The notes: a model not told the origin generated them from the letters alone. DNA of 34,907 nt from Cohnella sp. GbtcB17 (GCF_019091135.1 NZ_JAGXJW010000073.1:1-34907), one strand, 5' to 3'; counted from the first letter of the stretch, positions 24,103 through 33,604 are shown. Program-made: numbers and translations.

Positions 24103-24161
24103 TGTTAGGACTCCTTAAGATTTTATCGACCAAATTATAACATACCAAAGGGGCGTAGGCG

Positions 24162-24380
24162 ATGGGAGGCAGTATAATAGAAGAAACTGATTTATTGAGC
24201 GCACGCTTGCAATCCGGTTACTCCATTCAAACGGCTGCAAAGAGTTTGGGCGTTACTGATGATGAGCTGGAGGCGTATGAAGCCAACAGCGAGTCAGTTC
24301 CAGTTAGCGTTGCTGTAAGAATGGCTCGTTTGTACAGGAGATCGATAGACAGCATCTGTTTTCGATCCAGTGATAGATAA
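24162..24380 (+). CDS. Small helix-turn-helix-like protein, divergent partner
   Basis: 72 residues after AAAGGGG. SGYSIQTAAKSLGVTDDELEAYEANSESV is a degenerate XRE-type helix-turn-helix, followed by SVAVRMARLYRRSIDSI. The 59-base gap shared with the XRE gene holds a TATAA-like sequence readable in both directions and would contain both promoters. The protein could be a regulator with its partner. No specific target is seen. Confidence 0.68.
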   Translation: MGGSIIEETDLLSARLQSGYSIQTAAKSLGVTDDELEAYEANSESVPVSVAVRMARLYRRSIDSICFRSSDR

Positions 24381-24504
24381 AATACACGTTTAGAATTTTT
24401 TGCACGGATTTTGCACCGACATAGTAAGAATCGTTGATGCATCGCGGTTTTTTGGATATATTATACGTCCTCTTGGGACGCCAGTTTTATATTAAACCAT
24501 AATT

Positions 24505-24540
24505 CCCCGTTGGCCTCATCCGTGAGGTCGGCGGGGATTT
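24505..24540. terminator. Long hairpin between the prophage border and the GNAT gene
   Basis: Bases 24505-24518 pair with 24523-24536 over 14 positions including three G-U pairs, loop TCCG, then ATTTT on the + strand. It lies 30 bases past the end of the minus-strand GNAT gene and probably stops transcription from either side. Bases 24381-24504 show no gene. Confidence 0.72.
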
Positions 24541-24568
24541 TCATGCGCACGGACGAATGGGCGCTTGG

Positions 24569-25132
24569 TCAAGCCAGCGCCTTACGCATATGCCAGTACG
24601 GATGGCCGTTAATGCGAATGAGCTTGTCTTCCTCGAAACCGAGCCGGGCGTACAGGGCGCGAGCGCCATCCTTCTCGACGTCCACGTTGAGCCCGAGCGC
24701 GACATACCCTTGCGCGACCGCATCCAGCTCGGCGCGGCGGATGAGCGCCTTGGCGAATCCGCGGCCTTGGTAAGCCGGAAAGACGGCGACGGCATCGATA
24801 TAATATTCGTCCTCGTCCGCTTCCCGGTCCTGCGGGTCTTCTCCGAAGCCGGCTTCGCGGAGCCGTTCGGCGATCGGCGCATAAAGCGCATCAGCCTGAT
24901 CGCCGCCGTAGCACAGGATGGTGCCGGCGGGTTCGCCCCCTTCGGCGACGAGGAGCGTATGGCGCTCGGCGCTGAACCGGTTGCCCGGCGTTCGGTAGTA
25001 TTCGGCGAGCTTGGCCAGCACAGCCGCCTCCGTGCGCTCGCCGGTGAGCCTGTAGGCGATATCTTCGATGGCCAGCAGCACCAGCCTGGATACCGCTGCC
25101 GCGTCGCCGGGGCCGGCGGATCTGATCTGCAT
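24569..25132 (-). CDS. GNAT-family N-acetyltransferase
   Basis: 187 residues, ATG behind GGAGGA on the minus strand. The GNAT fold is visible: N-terminal IRSAGPGDAAAVSRLV, strand HTLLVAEGGEPAGTIL, then the acetyl-CoA loop VFPAYQGRGFAKALIRRA, and C-terminal LNVDVEKDGARALYARLGF followed by a Trp-containing end. GNAT enzymes transfer acetyl from acetyl-CoA to amines; substrate cannot be read. It is the first ordinary chromosomal gene right of the prophage. Confidence 0.88.
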   Translation of the reverse strand: MQIRSAGPGDAAAVSRLVLLAIEDIAYRLTGERTEAAVLAKLAEYYRTPGNRFSAERHTLLVAEGGEPAGTILCYGGDQADALYAPIAERLREAGFGEDPQDREADEDEYYIDAVAVFPAYQGRGFAKALIRRAELDAVAQGYVALGLNVDVEKDGARALYARLGFEEDKLIRINGHPYWHMRKALA

Positions 25133-25170
25133 CGCGCGTGTCCTCCACGTTCCAATTTTAAATCCAAGTC

Positions 25171-25204
25171 AAAATAAAAGAGCCTCTGCGGCAACAGAGA
25201 CTCT
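25171..25204 (-). terminator. Terminator of the tRNA-Gly transcript
   Basis: On the minus strand AGAGTCTCTG pairs with CAGAGGCTCT (25179-25188 and 25195-25204) with one G-U pair, followed by TTTTATTTT. Confidence 0.88.
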
Positions 25205-25219
25205 GGTTGTACGTAGGTT

Positions 25220-25293
25220 TGGAGCGGGTGAAGGGAATCGAACCCTCGCCTCAAGCTTGGGAAGCTGGCGTTCTACCATTGAACTACACCCGC
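25220..25293 (-). tRNA. tRNA-Gly (anticodon CCC)
   Basis: On the minus strand the acceptor GCGGGTG pairs with CACCCGC, the D arm is GTTC/GAAC, the anticodon loop TTCCCAA gives CCC, the T loop is TTCGATT, and T plus encoded CCA end the 74-base gene. The anticodon stem has one C-T mismatch. A sigma-A-like promoter and a terminator flank it. Confidence 0.93.
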
Positions 25294-25304
25294 ATAGCAG
25301 TAGT

Positions 25305-25334
25305 ATAATAGCACAGCACGGCAGCGCGATGCAA
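25305..25334 (-). promoter_or_regulatory. Promoter for tRNA-Gly
   Basis: On the minus strand TTGCAT (25334-25329), an 18-base spacer and TATTAT (25310-25305) precede the tRNA by 11 bases. The spacing fits a sigma-A promoter with a start close to the tRNA 5' end. Confidence 0.65.
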
Positions 25335-25432
25335 TGCGGCGCTTTTTTATTTGCTACGCCTTCATGATATAATTCCTGAATCGGACTGATCAAGCAAGCA
25401 CTCGGACAGCGATGGAGGAAGGGGTTCGCGGC

Positions 25433-26347
25433 GTGTCGGACTTCACCGGGGACAATCTGGTCTTGTTTCCCAAGACCTTGGACTACTATCAGATACAATT
25501 GACGCGCATGCTCGAGACGGAGCGGTACGGGGAGGCCAAAGGCCTGCTTGACTTCCTGCTTCAGTGCGGAGGCGAGGCGGAGAAGCATCACACCGAATGG
25601 CAGGCGCTGCTTGGCTGGCTGGAGGCGGCTTTTCCGGAGGCCATGGCAACGGGAGTGCCCGGGGAAGCGGCGGAAGTCGCCGAGGAGGAGGACGAGGACG
25701 CGGATACGGTCCTCAGACAGCGCGTGCTCGGGAGAGCGGCGGAAGATCCCGCCTATTTGCAGCGGCTCATCTCCATTTTATTCGACGACGAGGATCCGGA
25801 GCAGCAGCTGCTCGCGCTGGGCCAAATGACGCATCTCCCCGGACCCGAAGCCGAATCCGCGCTGCGGCGCTGGCTTTCCGAGCGGGAGCACCATCCGCTG
25901 GTGCAATTTCGCGCGCTGCAGCTTCTTCGCCGATTCGGAGCCGAGGGGACGGCGGTCATGCTGAGGGACGGCGAGGCGTTGACGCTCGAGATCGACGAGA
26001 CACCGCTGTCGTTCGAGGAGTTTCCGCAGTCGGTGCTCGAGGTTCCGGAGCGGCTTAGCCGAATGGCCGAAGTGTCGGACCCTGCGCTATCCTACTTTGC
26101 GGACGAGATGTGGCGGGAATGCGTGCAGGCGGCGTACGGCTCCAACGTCTTCAAATGGATGATGGAAGCCGACGACGGCGCCTCCGATCTGTGGGCTGCG
26201 GCGCTTCACCAGCACCTGCAGGAGAAGCTGCACGGCCAGACGGGCGACGAGTGGACGCGGGAGCAGTACGGCATTACGGGCGAGCTGAGGTTCCGGTACG
26301 AGCAGGCGCTGCGCTGGCTGCGAATGTACGGAGCGGATAAGGTATGA
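25433..26347 (+). CDS. HEAT-like helical hypothetical protein upstream of tig
   Basis: GTG at 25433 is preferred over the in-frame ATG at 25412 because GGAGGAAGGGG (25414-25424) lies between them and would serve the GTG; 304 residues. The protein is soluble, acidic and helical, with alpha-alpha repeats: YYQIQLTRMLETERYGEAKG, QQLLALGQMTHLPGPEAES and VQFRALQLLRRFGAEGT, suggesting HEAT/TPR-like scaffolding. A hydrophilic Glu-rich linker is at about residues 75-95. Position just before tig is shared by related bacteria, to my knowledge. No catalytic motif is seen. Confidence 0.75.
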   Translation: MSDFTGDNLVLFPKTLDYYQIQLTRMLETERYGEAKGLLDFLLQCGGEAEKHHTEWQALLGWLEAAFPEAMATGVPGEAAEVAEEEDEDADTVLRQRVLGRAAEDPAYLQRLISILFDDEDPEQQLLALGQMTHLPGPEAESALRRWLSEREHHPLVQFRALQLLRRFGAEGTAVMLRDGEALTLEIDETPLSFEEFPQSVLEVPERLSRMAEVSDPALSYFADEMWRECVQAAYGSNVFKWMMEADDGASDLWAAALHQHLQEKLHGQTGDEWTREQYGITGELRFRYEQALRWLRMYGADKV

Positions 26348-26365
26348 TCCGAACCCGTTTTTGCC

Positions 26366-26395
26366 TTGAATTCGTTGCCAGTCTTGTTCTATAAT
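26366..26395 (+). promoter_or_regulatory. Promoter of tig
   Basis: TTGAAT (26366-26371), an 18-base spacer and a perfect TATAAT (26390-26395) lie 62 bases before the tig start. Confidence 0.8.
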
Positions 26396-26457
26396 AAAAT
26401 GGTTTATGTCAATCGGCCGCATCGGGCGGCAAGACGTCTTCGGAGGGATTGAATATT

Positions 26458-27747
26458 ATGCAAGCAAAATGGGAAAAAATAGAGAAGAACCTTGGCGTTC
26501 TGGAGGTCGAGATCGACGAGGCGCAGGTCGCCGAGGCGCTTGACAAAGCCTTCAAGAAGGTCGTTCAAAAAGTAAACGTACCCGGTTTCCGCAAAGGCAA
26601 AGTGCCGCGCGGCATTTTCGAATCCCGCTTCGGCGTCGAGAGCCTGTACCAGGACGCGATCGACATTCTGCTTCCGGGCGCATACAGCGAAGCCGTCGAG
26701 CAGACGGGCATCGTGCCGGTAGACCGTCCGGACGTGGACGTCGAGCAGTTCGGCAAGGGGCAGTCCTTCATTTTCAAAGCTAAAGTTACCGTCAAGCCCG
26801 AAGTGACGCTGGGCGAGTACAAGGGTCTTGAGGCTCCCGCAGCCGATACGGAGGTCAAGGAAGAAGAGATTGCGGCAGAACTCGAGCGCCTGCAAAACCG
26901 CCATGCCGAGCTCGTCGTCGTCGACGAAGGCCCCGCGCAAAACGGCGACACCACGATCATCGACTTCGAAGGCTTCCTGGACGGCGAACCGTTCGAGGGC
27001 GGCAAGGGCGAGCGCTATTCGCTAGAGTTGGGTTCCGGCTCCTTCATCCCGGGCTTCGAAGAGCAAGTCGTCGGCCTGAACATCGCCGAGGACAAGGACA
27101 TCAACGTCACGTTCCCCGAGAACTACCAAGCCGAGAACCTGGCCGGCAAGGACGTCGTGTTCAAGGTGAAGCTGCACGAGATCAAGCGCAAAAACCTGCC
27201 CGCCCTGGACGACGAGTTCGCGAAGGACGTCAGCGAGTTCGACACGTTCGACGAATACAAAGCGGACCTGACGAGCAAGCTGAAGGAGCGCAAGGAAAAA
27301 GAAGCCGAAGCCGCCAAGGAAAACGCCTTGATCGACAAGGCCGCCGAAGGCGCGGAGCTTGAAATCCCGGAAGCGATGATCGAGTCCGAGATCGACAGCA
27401 TGCTGAAGGATTTCGAGAGCCGCCTGCGCATGCAGGGCATGACGCTGGATCTGTACTATCAGTTCAGCGGCCAGGACGAAGCGGCGCTGAAGGGCCAGAT
27501 GCGTATCGATGCCGAGAAGCGGGTCCGCAACAACCTGGTGCTCGAAGCGATCGCGAACGCCGAGAACCTGGAGATCTCCGAGGAAGAGCTGTCCGCCGAA
27601 CTGGACAACCTCTCTGCGATGTACAACCGTTCCGCCGACGAGCTTCGCACGATCTTCGGTTCCAACGGCTATATCGACACGCTTAACGCCGACCTCAAGG
27701 TTCGCAAGGCCGTCAAGTTCCTGGTCGAGAACAGCAAGACCGCATAA
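26458..27747 (+). CDS. tig: Trigger factor, ribosome-associated chaperone and peptidyl-prolyl isomerase
   Basis: ATG at 26458 has CGGAGGG ten bases upstream; TTG at 26449 is too close to it. 429 residues, normal length. The ribosome-docking signature GFRKGKVPR is at residues 43-51. The FKBP-like isomerase domain includes GDTTIIDFEGFLDGEPFEGG and GSGSFIPGFEEQVVGL (about 160-245). The C-terminal helical arms form the chaperone cavity. Trigger factor meets nascent chains at the exit tunnel. It opens the quality-control cluster and has its own promoter and terminator. Confidence 0.97.
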   Translation: MQAKWEKIEKNLGVLEVEIDEAQVAEALDKAFKKVVQKVNVPGFRKGKVPRGIFESRFGVESLYQDAIDILLPGAYSEAVEQTGIVPVDRPDVDVEQFGKGQSFIFKAKVTVKPEVTLGEYKGLEAPAADTEVKEEEIAAELERLQNRHAELVVVDEGPAQNGDTTIIDFEGFLDGEPFEGGKGERYSLELGSGSFIPGFEEQVVGLNIAEDKDINVTFPENYQAENLAGKDVVFKVKLHEIKRKNLPALDDEFAKDVSEFDTFDEYKADLTSKLKERKEKEAEAAKENALIDKAAEGAELEIPEAMIESEIDSMLKDFESRLRMQGMTLDLYYQFSGQDEAALKGQMRIDAEKRVRNNLVLEAIANAENLEISEEELSAELDNLSAMYNRSADELRTIFGSNGYIDTLNADLKVRKAVKFLVENSKTA

Positions 27748-27794
27748 TCGCCGAAGGTCCCACGACGATACGTCGGCCTCCGGTTCATAAACAT

Positions 27795-27827
27795 GGGGCA
27801 CGTGATCATCGCGTGCCTCATTTTTAA
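27795..27827 (+). terminator. Terminator of tig
   Basis: GGGGCACG (27795-27802) pairs with CGTGCCTC (27812-27819), one G-U pair, followed by ATTTTTAA. Confidence 0.85.
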
Positions 27828-27876
27828 CCCTACATATGCTCGGAATATGCCCGAACCGCGCGTCTTTTTCGCCGAC

Positions 27877-27905
27877 ATGACATTCGGGTATGAACATGTT
27901 AGAAT
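27877..27905 (+). promoter_or_regulatory. Promoter of clpP, extended -10
   Basis: ATGACA (27877-27882), a 17-base spacer and TAGAAT (27900-27905) with an upstream TG (27897-27898, extended -10) precede clpP by 44 bases. No CtsR repeat was seen, which would be expected if clpP were heat-shock regulated as in Bacillus subtilis. Confidence 0.75.
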
Positions 27906-27949
27906 ATTACCGAATCGCGAAGTCCATTTCAGAAAAGAGGTTGGCGCGT

Positions 27950-28540
27950 ATGGCATTGGTCCCTATGGTCGTTGAACAGACTAACCGCGGAGAGCGGTCT
28001 TATGACATCTATTCGCGGTTGCTGAAGGACAGAATCATATTTCTAGGCAGTGCGATTGATGACGATGTCGCCAATCTCATCATGGCCCAGCTGTTGTTCC
28101 TCGCCGCGGAAGACCCGGAGAAGGACATCCATCTTTACATCAATTCCCCTGGCGGTTCGGTCACGGCCGGCATGGGTATTTACGATACGATGCAGTATAT
28201 CAAGCCTCCGGTGAGCACGATCTGCGTCGGCATGGCCGCGAGCATGGGATCTCTGCTGCTGACGGCGGGCGCTCCCGGCAAGCGCTTCGCGCTTCCGAAC
28301 AGCGAGATCATGATTCACCAGCCGCTCGGCGGCGTGCGGGGGCAGGCTTCCGATATCAAGATTCATGCCGATTGGATCGTCAAGACTAAGGAGAAGCTGA
28401 ACAAGATCTACGTAGACCGGACCGGGCAGCCGTACGAGAAGATTGAGCGCGACACCGACCGCGACAACTTCATGAGCGCAGACGAAGCGCAGGCTTACGG
28501 ACTGATCGACAAGGTCATCTCTTCTCCGACCAACGTATAA
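27950..28540 (+). CDS. clpP: ATP-dependent Clp protease proteolytic subunit ClpP
   Basis: ATG at 27950 (AAAAGAGG nine bases upstream) gives 196 residues, the normal length; an in-frame ATG at 27890 would overlap the promoter. The catalytic triad is Ser98 (MAASMGS), His123 (MIHQPLGG) and Asp172 (DRDNF), with the oxyanion region NSPGGSVTAG. ClpP forms double heptameric barrels and needs ClpX or ClpC to feed substrates. clpX follows after 11 bases, so the pair is co-transcribed. Confidence 0.98.
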   Translation: MALVPMVVEQTNRGERSYDIYSRLLKDRIIFLGSAIDDDVANLIMAQLLFLAAEDPEKDIHLYINSPGGSVTAGMGIYDTMQYIKPPVSTICVGMAASMGSLLLTAGAPGKRFALPNSEIMIHQPLGGVRGQASDIKIHADWIVKTKEKLNKIYVDRTGQPYEKIERDTDRDNFMSADEAQAYGLIDKVISSPTNV

Positions 28541-28551
28541 GGAGTGATTCC

Positions 28552-29808
<1,257 letters not shown>

Positions 29809-29830
29809 AGCGCCTCTATTCCGCTCAAGC

Positions 29831-29873
29831 TCCACCCCGCCCCCTCGCGAACGCCGTGCGGAGGCGGGGTGGA
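29831..29873 (+). other. Large GC-rich hairpin between clpX and ispG
   Basis: TCCACCCCGCC (29831-29841) and GGCGGGGTGGA (29863-29873) are perfect inverted copies. There is no T-run after it, so it may be a processing or attenuating structure rather than a normal terminator. It is 22 bases past the clpX stop. Confidence 0.6.
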
Positions 29874-29901
29874 CTTATGCCTTTACGGGGTGAACTGAAC
29901 C

Positions 29902-31035
29902 ATGTATTTGCGTACGGATACCGTGCCGGTCCGCGTCGGCAACCTGACGATCGGCGGCAACAATCAAGTCGTGCTGCAGAGCATGTGCACGACCAAGACG
30001 GCGGACGTCGCGGCCACCGTGGCCGAGATCAAGCGTCTCGAGGAAGCCGGCTGCCAGATCGTTCGCGTGACGGTGAACAACAAGGAAGCGGCCGCCGCCA
30101 TCAAGGAGATCAAGAAGCAGATCAGCATTCCGCTCGTCGCCGACATTCACTTCGACTACAGGCTCGCGCTGCTCGCGATCGAGAACGGCATCGACAAAGT
30201 CCGGATCAACCCGGGCAACATCGGACGCCGGGAGAAGGTCGAAGCGGTCGTCAAGGCGTGCAAGGAGCGGGGAATCCCGATCCGAATCGGCGTCAACGCC
30301 GGCTCGCTCGAGAATCATTTGCTGGAGAAGTACGGCTATCCGACCGCCGAAGCGATGGTCGAGAGCGCCTTGTTCCATATCGGTATTCTGGAAGAACTGG
30401 ATTTCCACGATATTATCGTTTCTCTTAAAGCATCCGACGTTCCGATGGCGATCGAAGCGTATACGAAGGCGGCCGAGGTGATCAAATATCCGCTTCACCT
30501 GGGCATTACCGAAGCGGGGACGCTGTTTTCGGGCACCGTCAAGAGCGCGGCCGGACTCGGCGTGCTGCTGAACGCCGGCATCGGCAACACGATGCGCATC
30601 TCGCTCAGCGCGGATCCGGTCGAAGAGATCAAGGTCGCGCGCGAGCTGCTCAAGACGTTCGGCCTGATCACGGACGCGCCGACGCTCATTTCTTGCCCGA
30701 CCTGCGGCCGGCTCGACATCGACCTGTTCTCCGTGGCCAACGAGGTCGAGGAGTACTTGTCCAAGCTCAAGGTGCCGATCAAGGTATCCGTGCTTGGCTG
30801 CGCGGTCAACGGTCCCGGCGAAGCGCGGGAGGCCGATATCGGCATTGCGGGCGCCCGCGGCGAAGGCATGCTGTTCCGCTACGGCGAGATGATCCGCAAG
30901 GTGCCGGAGGCCGAGCTCGTCAGCGAGCTGAAGAAGGAGATCGACCATATCGCGGCGGTGTACGCTGAGACGGGCGAGATTCCGGGCCGCAAGCCGCATG
31001 CGCCGAAGCCCGGCGTCGCGGCCGGCACCGTATAA
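29902..31035 (+). CDS. ispG: 4-hydroxy-3-methylbut-2-en-1-yl diphosphate synthase IspG/GcpE
   Basis: 377 residues. It makes HMBPP from methylerythritol cyclodiphosphate in the non-mevalonate isoprenoid pathway, with reduction from flavodoxin or ferredoxin. The TIM-barrel start VPVRVGNLTIGG, the glycine-rich GNIG and IGVNAGSLE motifs, and the cluster-binding residues Cys265, Cys268 (SCPTCGR), Cys300 (LGCAVNGPGE) and Glu307 match IspG with its [4Fe-4S] cluster. GGGGTGA lies before the ATG. It is not a protease gene yet sits between clpX and lonB. Confidence 0.97.
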   Translation: MYLRTDTVPVRVGNLTIGGNNQVVLQSMCTTKTADVAATVAEIKRLEEAGCQIVRVTVNNKEAAAAIKEIKKQISIPLVADIHFDYRLALLAIENGIDKVRINPGNIGRREKVEAVVKACKERGIPIRIGVNAGSLENHLLEKYGYPTAEAMVESALFHIGILEELDFHDIIVSLKASDVPMAIEAYTKAAEVIKYPLHLGITEAGTLFSGTVKSAAGLGVLLNAGIGNTMRISLSADPVEEIKVARELLKTFGLITDAPTLISCPTCGRLDIDLFSVANEVEEYLSKLKVPIKVSVLGCAVNGPGEAREADIGIAGARGEGMLFRYGEMIRKVPEAELVSELKKEIDHIAAVYAETGEIPGRKPHAPKPGVAAGTV

Positions 31036-31072
31036 GATTTCCTTTGAATGCGCGCCGCCGCAAGCGGCATGA

Positions 31073-31103
31073 AGAAGTCCTGCTATCCGGCGGGGCTTCT
31101 TTT
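31073..31103 (+). terminator. Terminator of ispG
   Basis: AGAAGTCC (31073-31080) pairs with GGGCTTCT (31093-31100), one G-U pair, then TTT. Confidence 0.75.
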
Positions 31104-31219
31104 GCATCTTCGGGCATGAGGCGGTTTCAATCGTATGGGCGGCATCTGGGTAAAAAAAGAAGGTGGAGCCGTGACACCCGCATTTTGATACCTGCATCGA
31201 GAAGGAGGAATGCGTCATC

Positions 31220-31594
31220 ATGACCGAAGCGACGATCAAAAGCATGGAATCCTGCATCGAAGACTGCCTCGCCTGCGTAAAGGCCTGCAACGCCTGTTAT
31301 GCCGCCTGTCTGGAAGAAGCGCATATCGATAAGATGCGGGATTGCATCCGGCTGGACCGGGAATGCGCAGACCTATGCGCGTTCACGGCGCAAGCGATGA
31401 CGATGCGCAGCAGCTATCGCGGAGAGCTCGCGCTGCTGTGCGCCGAAGCTTGCCAGCGCTGCGGAGAGGCTTGCGCGATGCATGAACACGAGCATTGCCG
31501 GCGCTGCGCAGAAGCGTGCTTCAAATGCGCCGAGTCTTGCGTGGCGATGGCGCGCGAGCTGAGCGCGCTTCAATCGGATGCCGCGCATGTATAA
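31220..31594 (+). CDS. Four-helix bundle copper-storage-like protein (Csp3/DUF326)
   Basis: 124 residues with 18 Cys, almost all in C-x(2)-C or C-x(3)-C pairs along four helices (ESCIEDCLACVKACNACYAAC; ECADLC; CAEACQRCGEAC; CRRCAEACFKCAESC), plus a His-rich HEHEH loop. This is the DUF326/Csp3 fold, which stores Cu(I) inside the bundle or handles other thiophilic metals. There is no signal peptide, so it is cytosolic like Csp3. GAAGGAGG lies 11 bases before the ATG. No CsoR site was seen. The link to neighbouring proteases is unclear. Confidence 0.9.
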   Translation: MTEATIKSMESCIEDCLACVKACNACYAACLEEAHIDKMRDCIRLDRECADLCAFTAQAMTMRSSYRGELALLCAEACQRCGEACAMHEHEHCRRCAEACFKCAESCVAMARELSALQSDAAHV

Positions 31595-31636
31595 TGCGCC
31601 TGCTGCCAACCTCATCCTCGCATGACTATATCCGCC

Positions 31637-31683
31637 TCCAACCGGGCAATACTAAGAATTATGCTGCCAGCTTGCCGGTTGGA
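31637..31683 (+). other. Leader hairpin before lonB
   Basis: TCCAACCGG (31637-31645) and CCGGTTGGA (31675-31683) are perfect inverted copies, with further pairs inside (GGCAA with TTGCC). It is 43 bases before lonB. With no T-run it may be an RNA leader element. Function unknown. Confidence 0.5.
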
Positions 31684-31726
31684 CGGGCGTGGGAATCCAC
31701 GACGCTAGTAGAGAGGATGAGGTTAT

Positions 31727-33517
31727 ATGGCACTGGGCACCGTGTTGATGCTCGTACAGGTGTTTTTCGCCGTCGTAATCGGGATTTACTTTTGGAATCT
31801 GCTCCGCAATCAGAAAACGAACAAGACCGCCGTCGACCGGGAGTCGCGCAAGGAGATGGACAAGCTGCGCAAGCTGAGGTCCATCTCGCTCACGAAGCCG
31901 CTATCCGAGAAGACGCGTCCTGTCTCGATGAACGATATCGTCGGACAGCGCGAAGGCCTTCGCGCGCTTAAGGCCGCGCTGTGCAGCGGCAATCCGCAGC
32001 ACGTCATTGTGTACGGGCCGCCGGGCGTCGGCAAGACGGCCGCCGCGCGCGTCGTGCTGGAGGAGGCGAAGAAAAACCCTTCGTCGCCGTTCAGGCTCGA
32101 GGCGAAGTTCACGGAGATCGACGCGACGACCGCCCGCTTCGACGAGCGCGGCATCGCCGATCCGTTGATCGGCTCGGTTCACGATCCGATCTACCAAGGC
32201 GCGGGCGCGATGGGCGTCGCCGGCATCCCGCAGCCGAAGCCGGGCGCGGTCACCAAGGCGCACGGCGGCATTCTGTTCATCGACGAGATAGGCGAGCTGC
32301 ACCCGATCCAGATCAACAAGCTGCTTAAGGTGCTCGAGGACCGCAAAGTATTCCTCGAGAGCGCCTACTATCATGCGGAGGATCCGAATATTCCGCTCTA
32401 TATTCATGATATTTTCCAGAACGGGCTGCCCGCCGACTTCAGGCTCGTCGGCGCGACGACAAGGTCGCCGAGCGAACTGCCGCCCGCGCTGCGCAGCCGC
32501 TGCATGGAGATCTACTTCCGGCCGCTGCTGCCGTCCGAGATCGGCGAGATCGCGCAGAACGCGGTCGCCAAGATCGGGCTGCCCGCCGACCCGGAAGCCG
32601 TCGAGGTCGTCAAGCACTATGCGACCAACGGCCGCGAAGCCGTCAACATGATTCAACTGGCGGCAGGTCTTGCGCTGTCGGAAGGTCGCCAGCGCATCGC
32701 GGCCTCCGACCTCGAATGGGTCGTCAACAGCAGCCAGCTGCCGCCGCGTCCGGACCGCAAGGTGCCCGACAAGCCGGCTGTGGGCTTCGTGAACGGCCTG
32801 GCGGTGTTCGGGCCGAGCATGGGCGCGCTGCTCGAGATCGAGGTGACGGCCATCCCTGCGATGCCGGGCAAAGGCGTCTATACGATCACGGGCGTCGTCG
32901 AGGAAGAAGAGATCGGCGGCGGGCAGCGCACGCTGCGGCGCAAGAGCATGGCGAAGGGCTCGGTCGAGAACGTGCTGACCGTGCTTCGCGCCTTTAACCT
33001 GCGGCCGGAAAATTACGACCTCCACATCAATTTCCCCGGCGGGACGCCGATCGACGGACCGTCGGCGGGCATCGCGATGGCCGTTGCGATCGCTTCGGCG
33101 ATCACCGGACAGCCGGTCGACAACAAGCTCGCGCTGACGGGCGAGATCAGCATCCACGGACGCGTGAAGCCGGTCGGCGGCGTGCTCGCCAAGGTCGAGG
33201 CCGCTTTCCAGTCGGGCGCGGACACGGTGCTCATTCCGAAAGAGAACTGGCAGGCGATCTTCGAGGGGCTGCAGGGCGTCAAAGTCGTCCCCGTCGAGAC
33301 GGTGGAGGAAGTGTTCGTTCGTGTGTTCGGGCCGGCGCCGCTTCGTCTGCCCGGCGAGCTGGAAGCCGCGGAGCGTCCGATTCCGGCAGACGGCTACGCC
33401 GCCGCCGCGCCGCTGTCGATCCTTCATGCCGGCTCCCCCGCAGCCGCGAATCCGACCGAGAACGTGCGCGCTTCGCTTCACGGAGACGGCCGCCCCGCTC
33501 CGGGTGCAGGCGTTTAA
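31727..33517 (+). CDS. lonB: ATP-dependent protease LonB
   Basis: 596 residues, longer than Bacillus subtilis LonB (about 552). N-terminal membrane or signal-anchor segment LMLVQVFFAVVIGIYFW (about residues 8-24); AAA module with Walker A GPPGVGKT (97-104), then FIDEIGELH; C-terminal Lon protease domain with catalytic Ser446 (DGPSAG) and Lys489 (GGVLAK). The last about 50 residues are Ala/Pro-rich and not part of the usual fold. LonB degrades proteins at the forespore membrane or in sporulation in Bacillus; that role here is inference. Terminator follows. Confidence 0.95.
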   Translation: MALGTVLMLVQVFFAVVIGIYFWNLLRNQKTNKTAVDRESRKEMDKLRKLRSISLTKPLSEKTRPVSMNDIVGQREGLRALKAALCSGNPQHVIVYGPPGVGKTAAARVVLEEAKKNPSSPFRLEAKFTEIDATTARFDERGIADPLIGSVHDPIYQGAGAMGVAGIPQPKPGAVTKAHGGILFIDEIGELHPIQINKLLKVLEDRKVFLESAYYHAEDPNIPLYIHDIFQNGLPADFRLVGATTRSPSELPPALRSRCMEIYFRPLLPSEIGEIAQNAVAKIGLPADPEAVEVVKHYATNGREAVNMIQLAAGLALSEGRQRIAASDLEWVVNSSQLPPRPDRKVPDKPAVGFVNGLAVFGPSMGALLEIEVTAIPAMPGKGVYTITGVVEEEEIGGGQRTLRRKSMAKGSVENVLTVLRAFNLRPENYDLHINFPGGTPIDGPSAGIAMAVAIASAITGQPVDNKLALTGEISIHGRVKPVGGVLAKVEAAFQSGADTVLIPKENWQAIFEGLQGVKVVPVETVEEVFVRVFGPAPLRLPGELEAAERPIPADGYAAAAPLSILHAGSPAAANPTENVRASLHGDGRPAPGAGV

Positions 33518-33543
33518 GCTTGATAGGCCGAGTGCCGCAACGA

Positions 33544-33577
33544 GCGCCGTCCTTCGGGCGGCGCCGCTGTGTTTTTT
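33544..33577 (+). terminator. Terminator of lonB
   Basis: GCGCCGTCC (33544-33552) pairs with GGGCGGCGC (33556-33564), one G-U pair, and TTTTTT lies at 33572-33577 after seven unpaired bases. Confidence 0.7.
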
Positions 33578-33604
33578 GCGGCGCGCTATTTCTTTTGATA
33601 CAAT
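33576..33604 (+). promoter_or_regulatory. Promoter of lon
   Basis: TTGCGG (33576-33581), a 17-base spacer and TACAAT (33599-33604) start right at the end of the lonB terminator. A small hairpin (GGGTTaGCC with GGCaACCC, about 33612-33640) follows in the leader. No CIRCE or CtsR repeats were seen. Confidence 0.6.

Noticed and set aside
25220..25293. tRNA-Gly as the prophage attachment site
   Set aside because: The tRNA is intact and separated from the last phage gene by two regulators and the GNAT gene; no duplicated tRNA 3' end is seen near the prophage edge.
25321..25350. AGCGC...GCGCT plus T-run as a + strand terminator
   Set aside because: Only a 5-bp stem and no + strand gene directly upstream; it overlaps the minus-strand tRNA promoter.
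27748..27949. CtsR operator upstream of clpP
   Set aside because: No GGTCAAA-type tandem repeat found; only a sigma-A promoter with extended -10.
29831..29873. Hairpin after clpX as an intrinsic terminator
   Set aside because: The stem is perfect but no T-run follows, so it is recorded only as a hairpin.
29875..31290. Minus-strand open frame (471 codons) opposite ispG
   Set aside because: Shadow of ispG with no motif. The same applies to 28495-29835 opposite clpX and 4769-5704 opposite portal.
31901..33481. Minus-strand open frame (526 codons) opposite lonB
   Set aside because: Shadow of a fully recognised gene; translation is Arg/Asp/Ala-rich with no domain.
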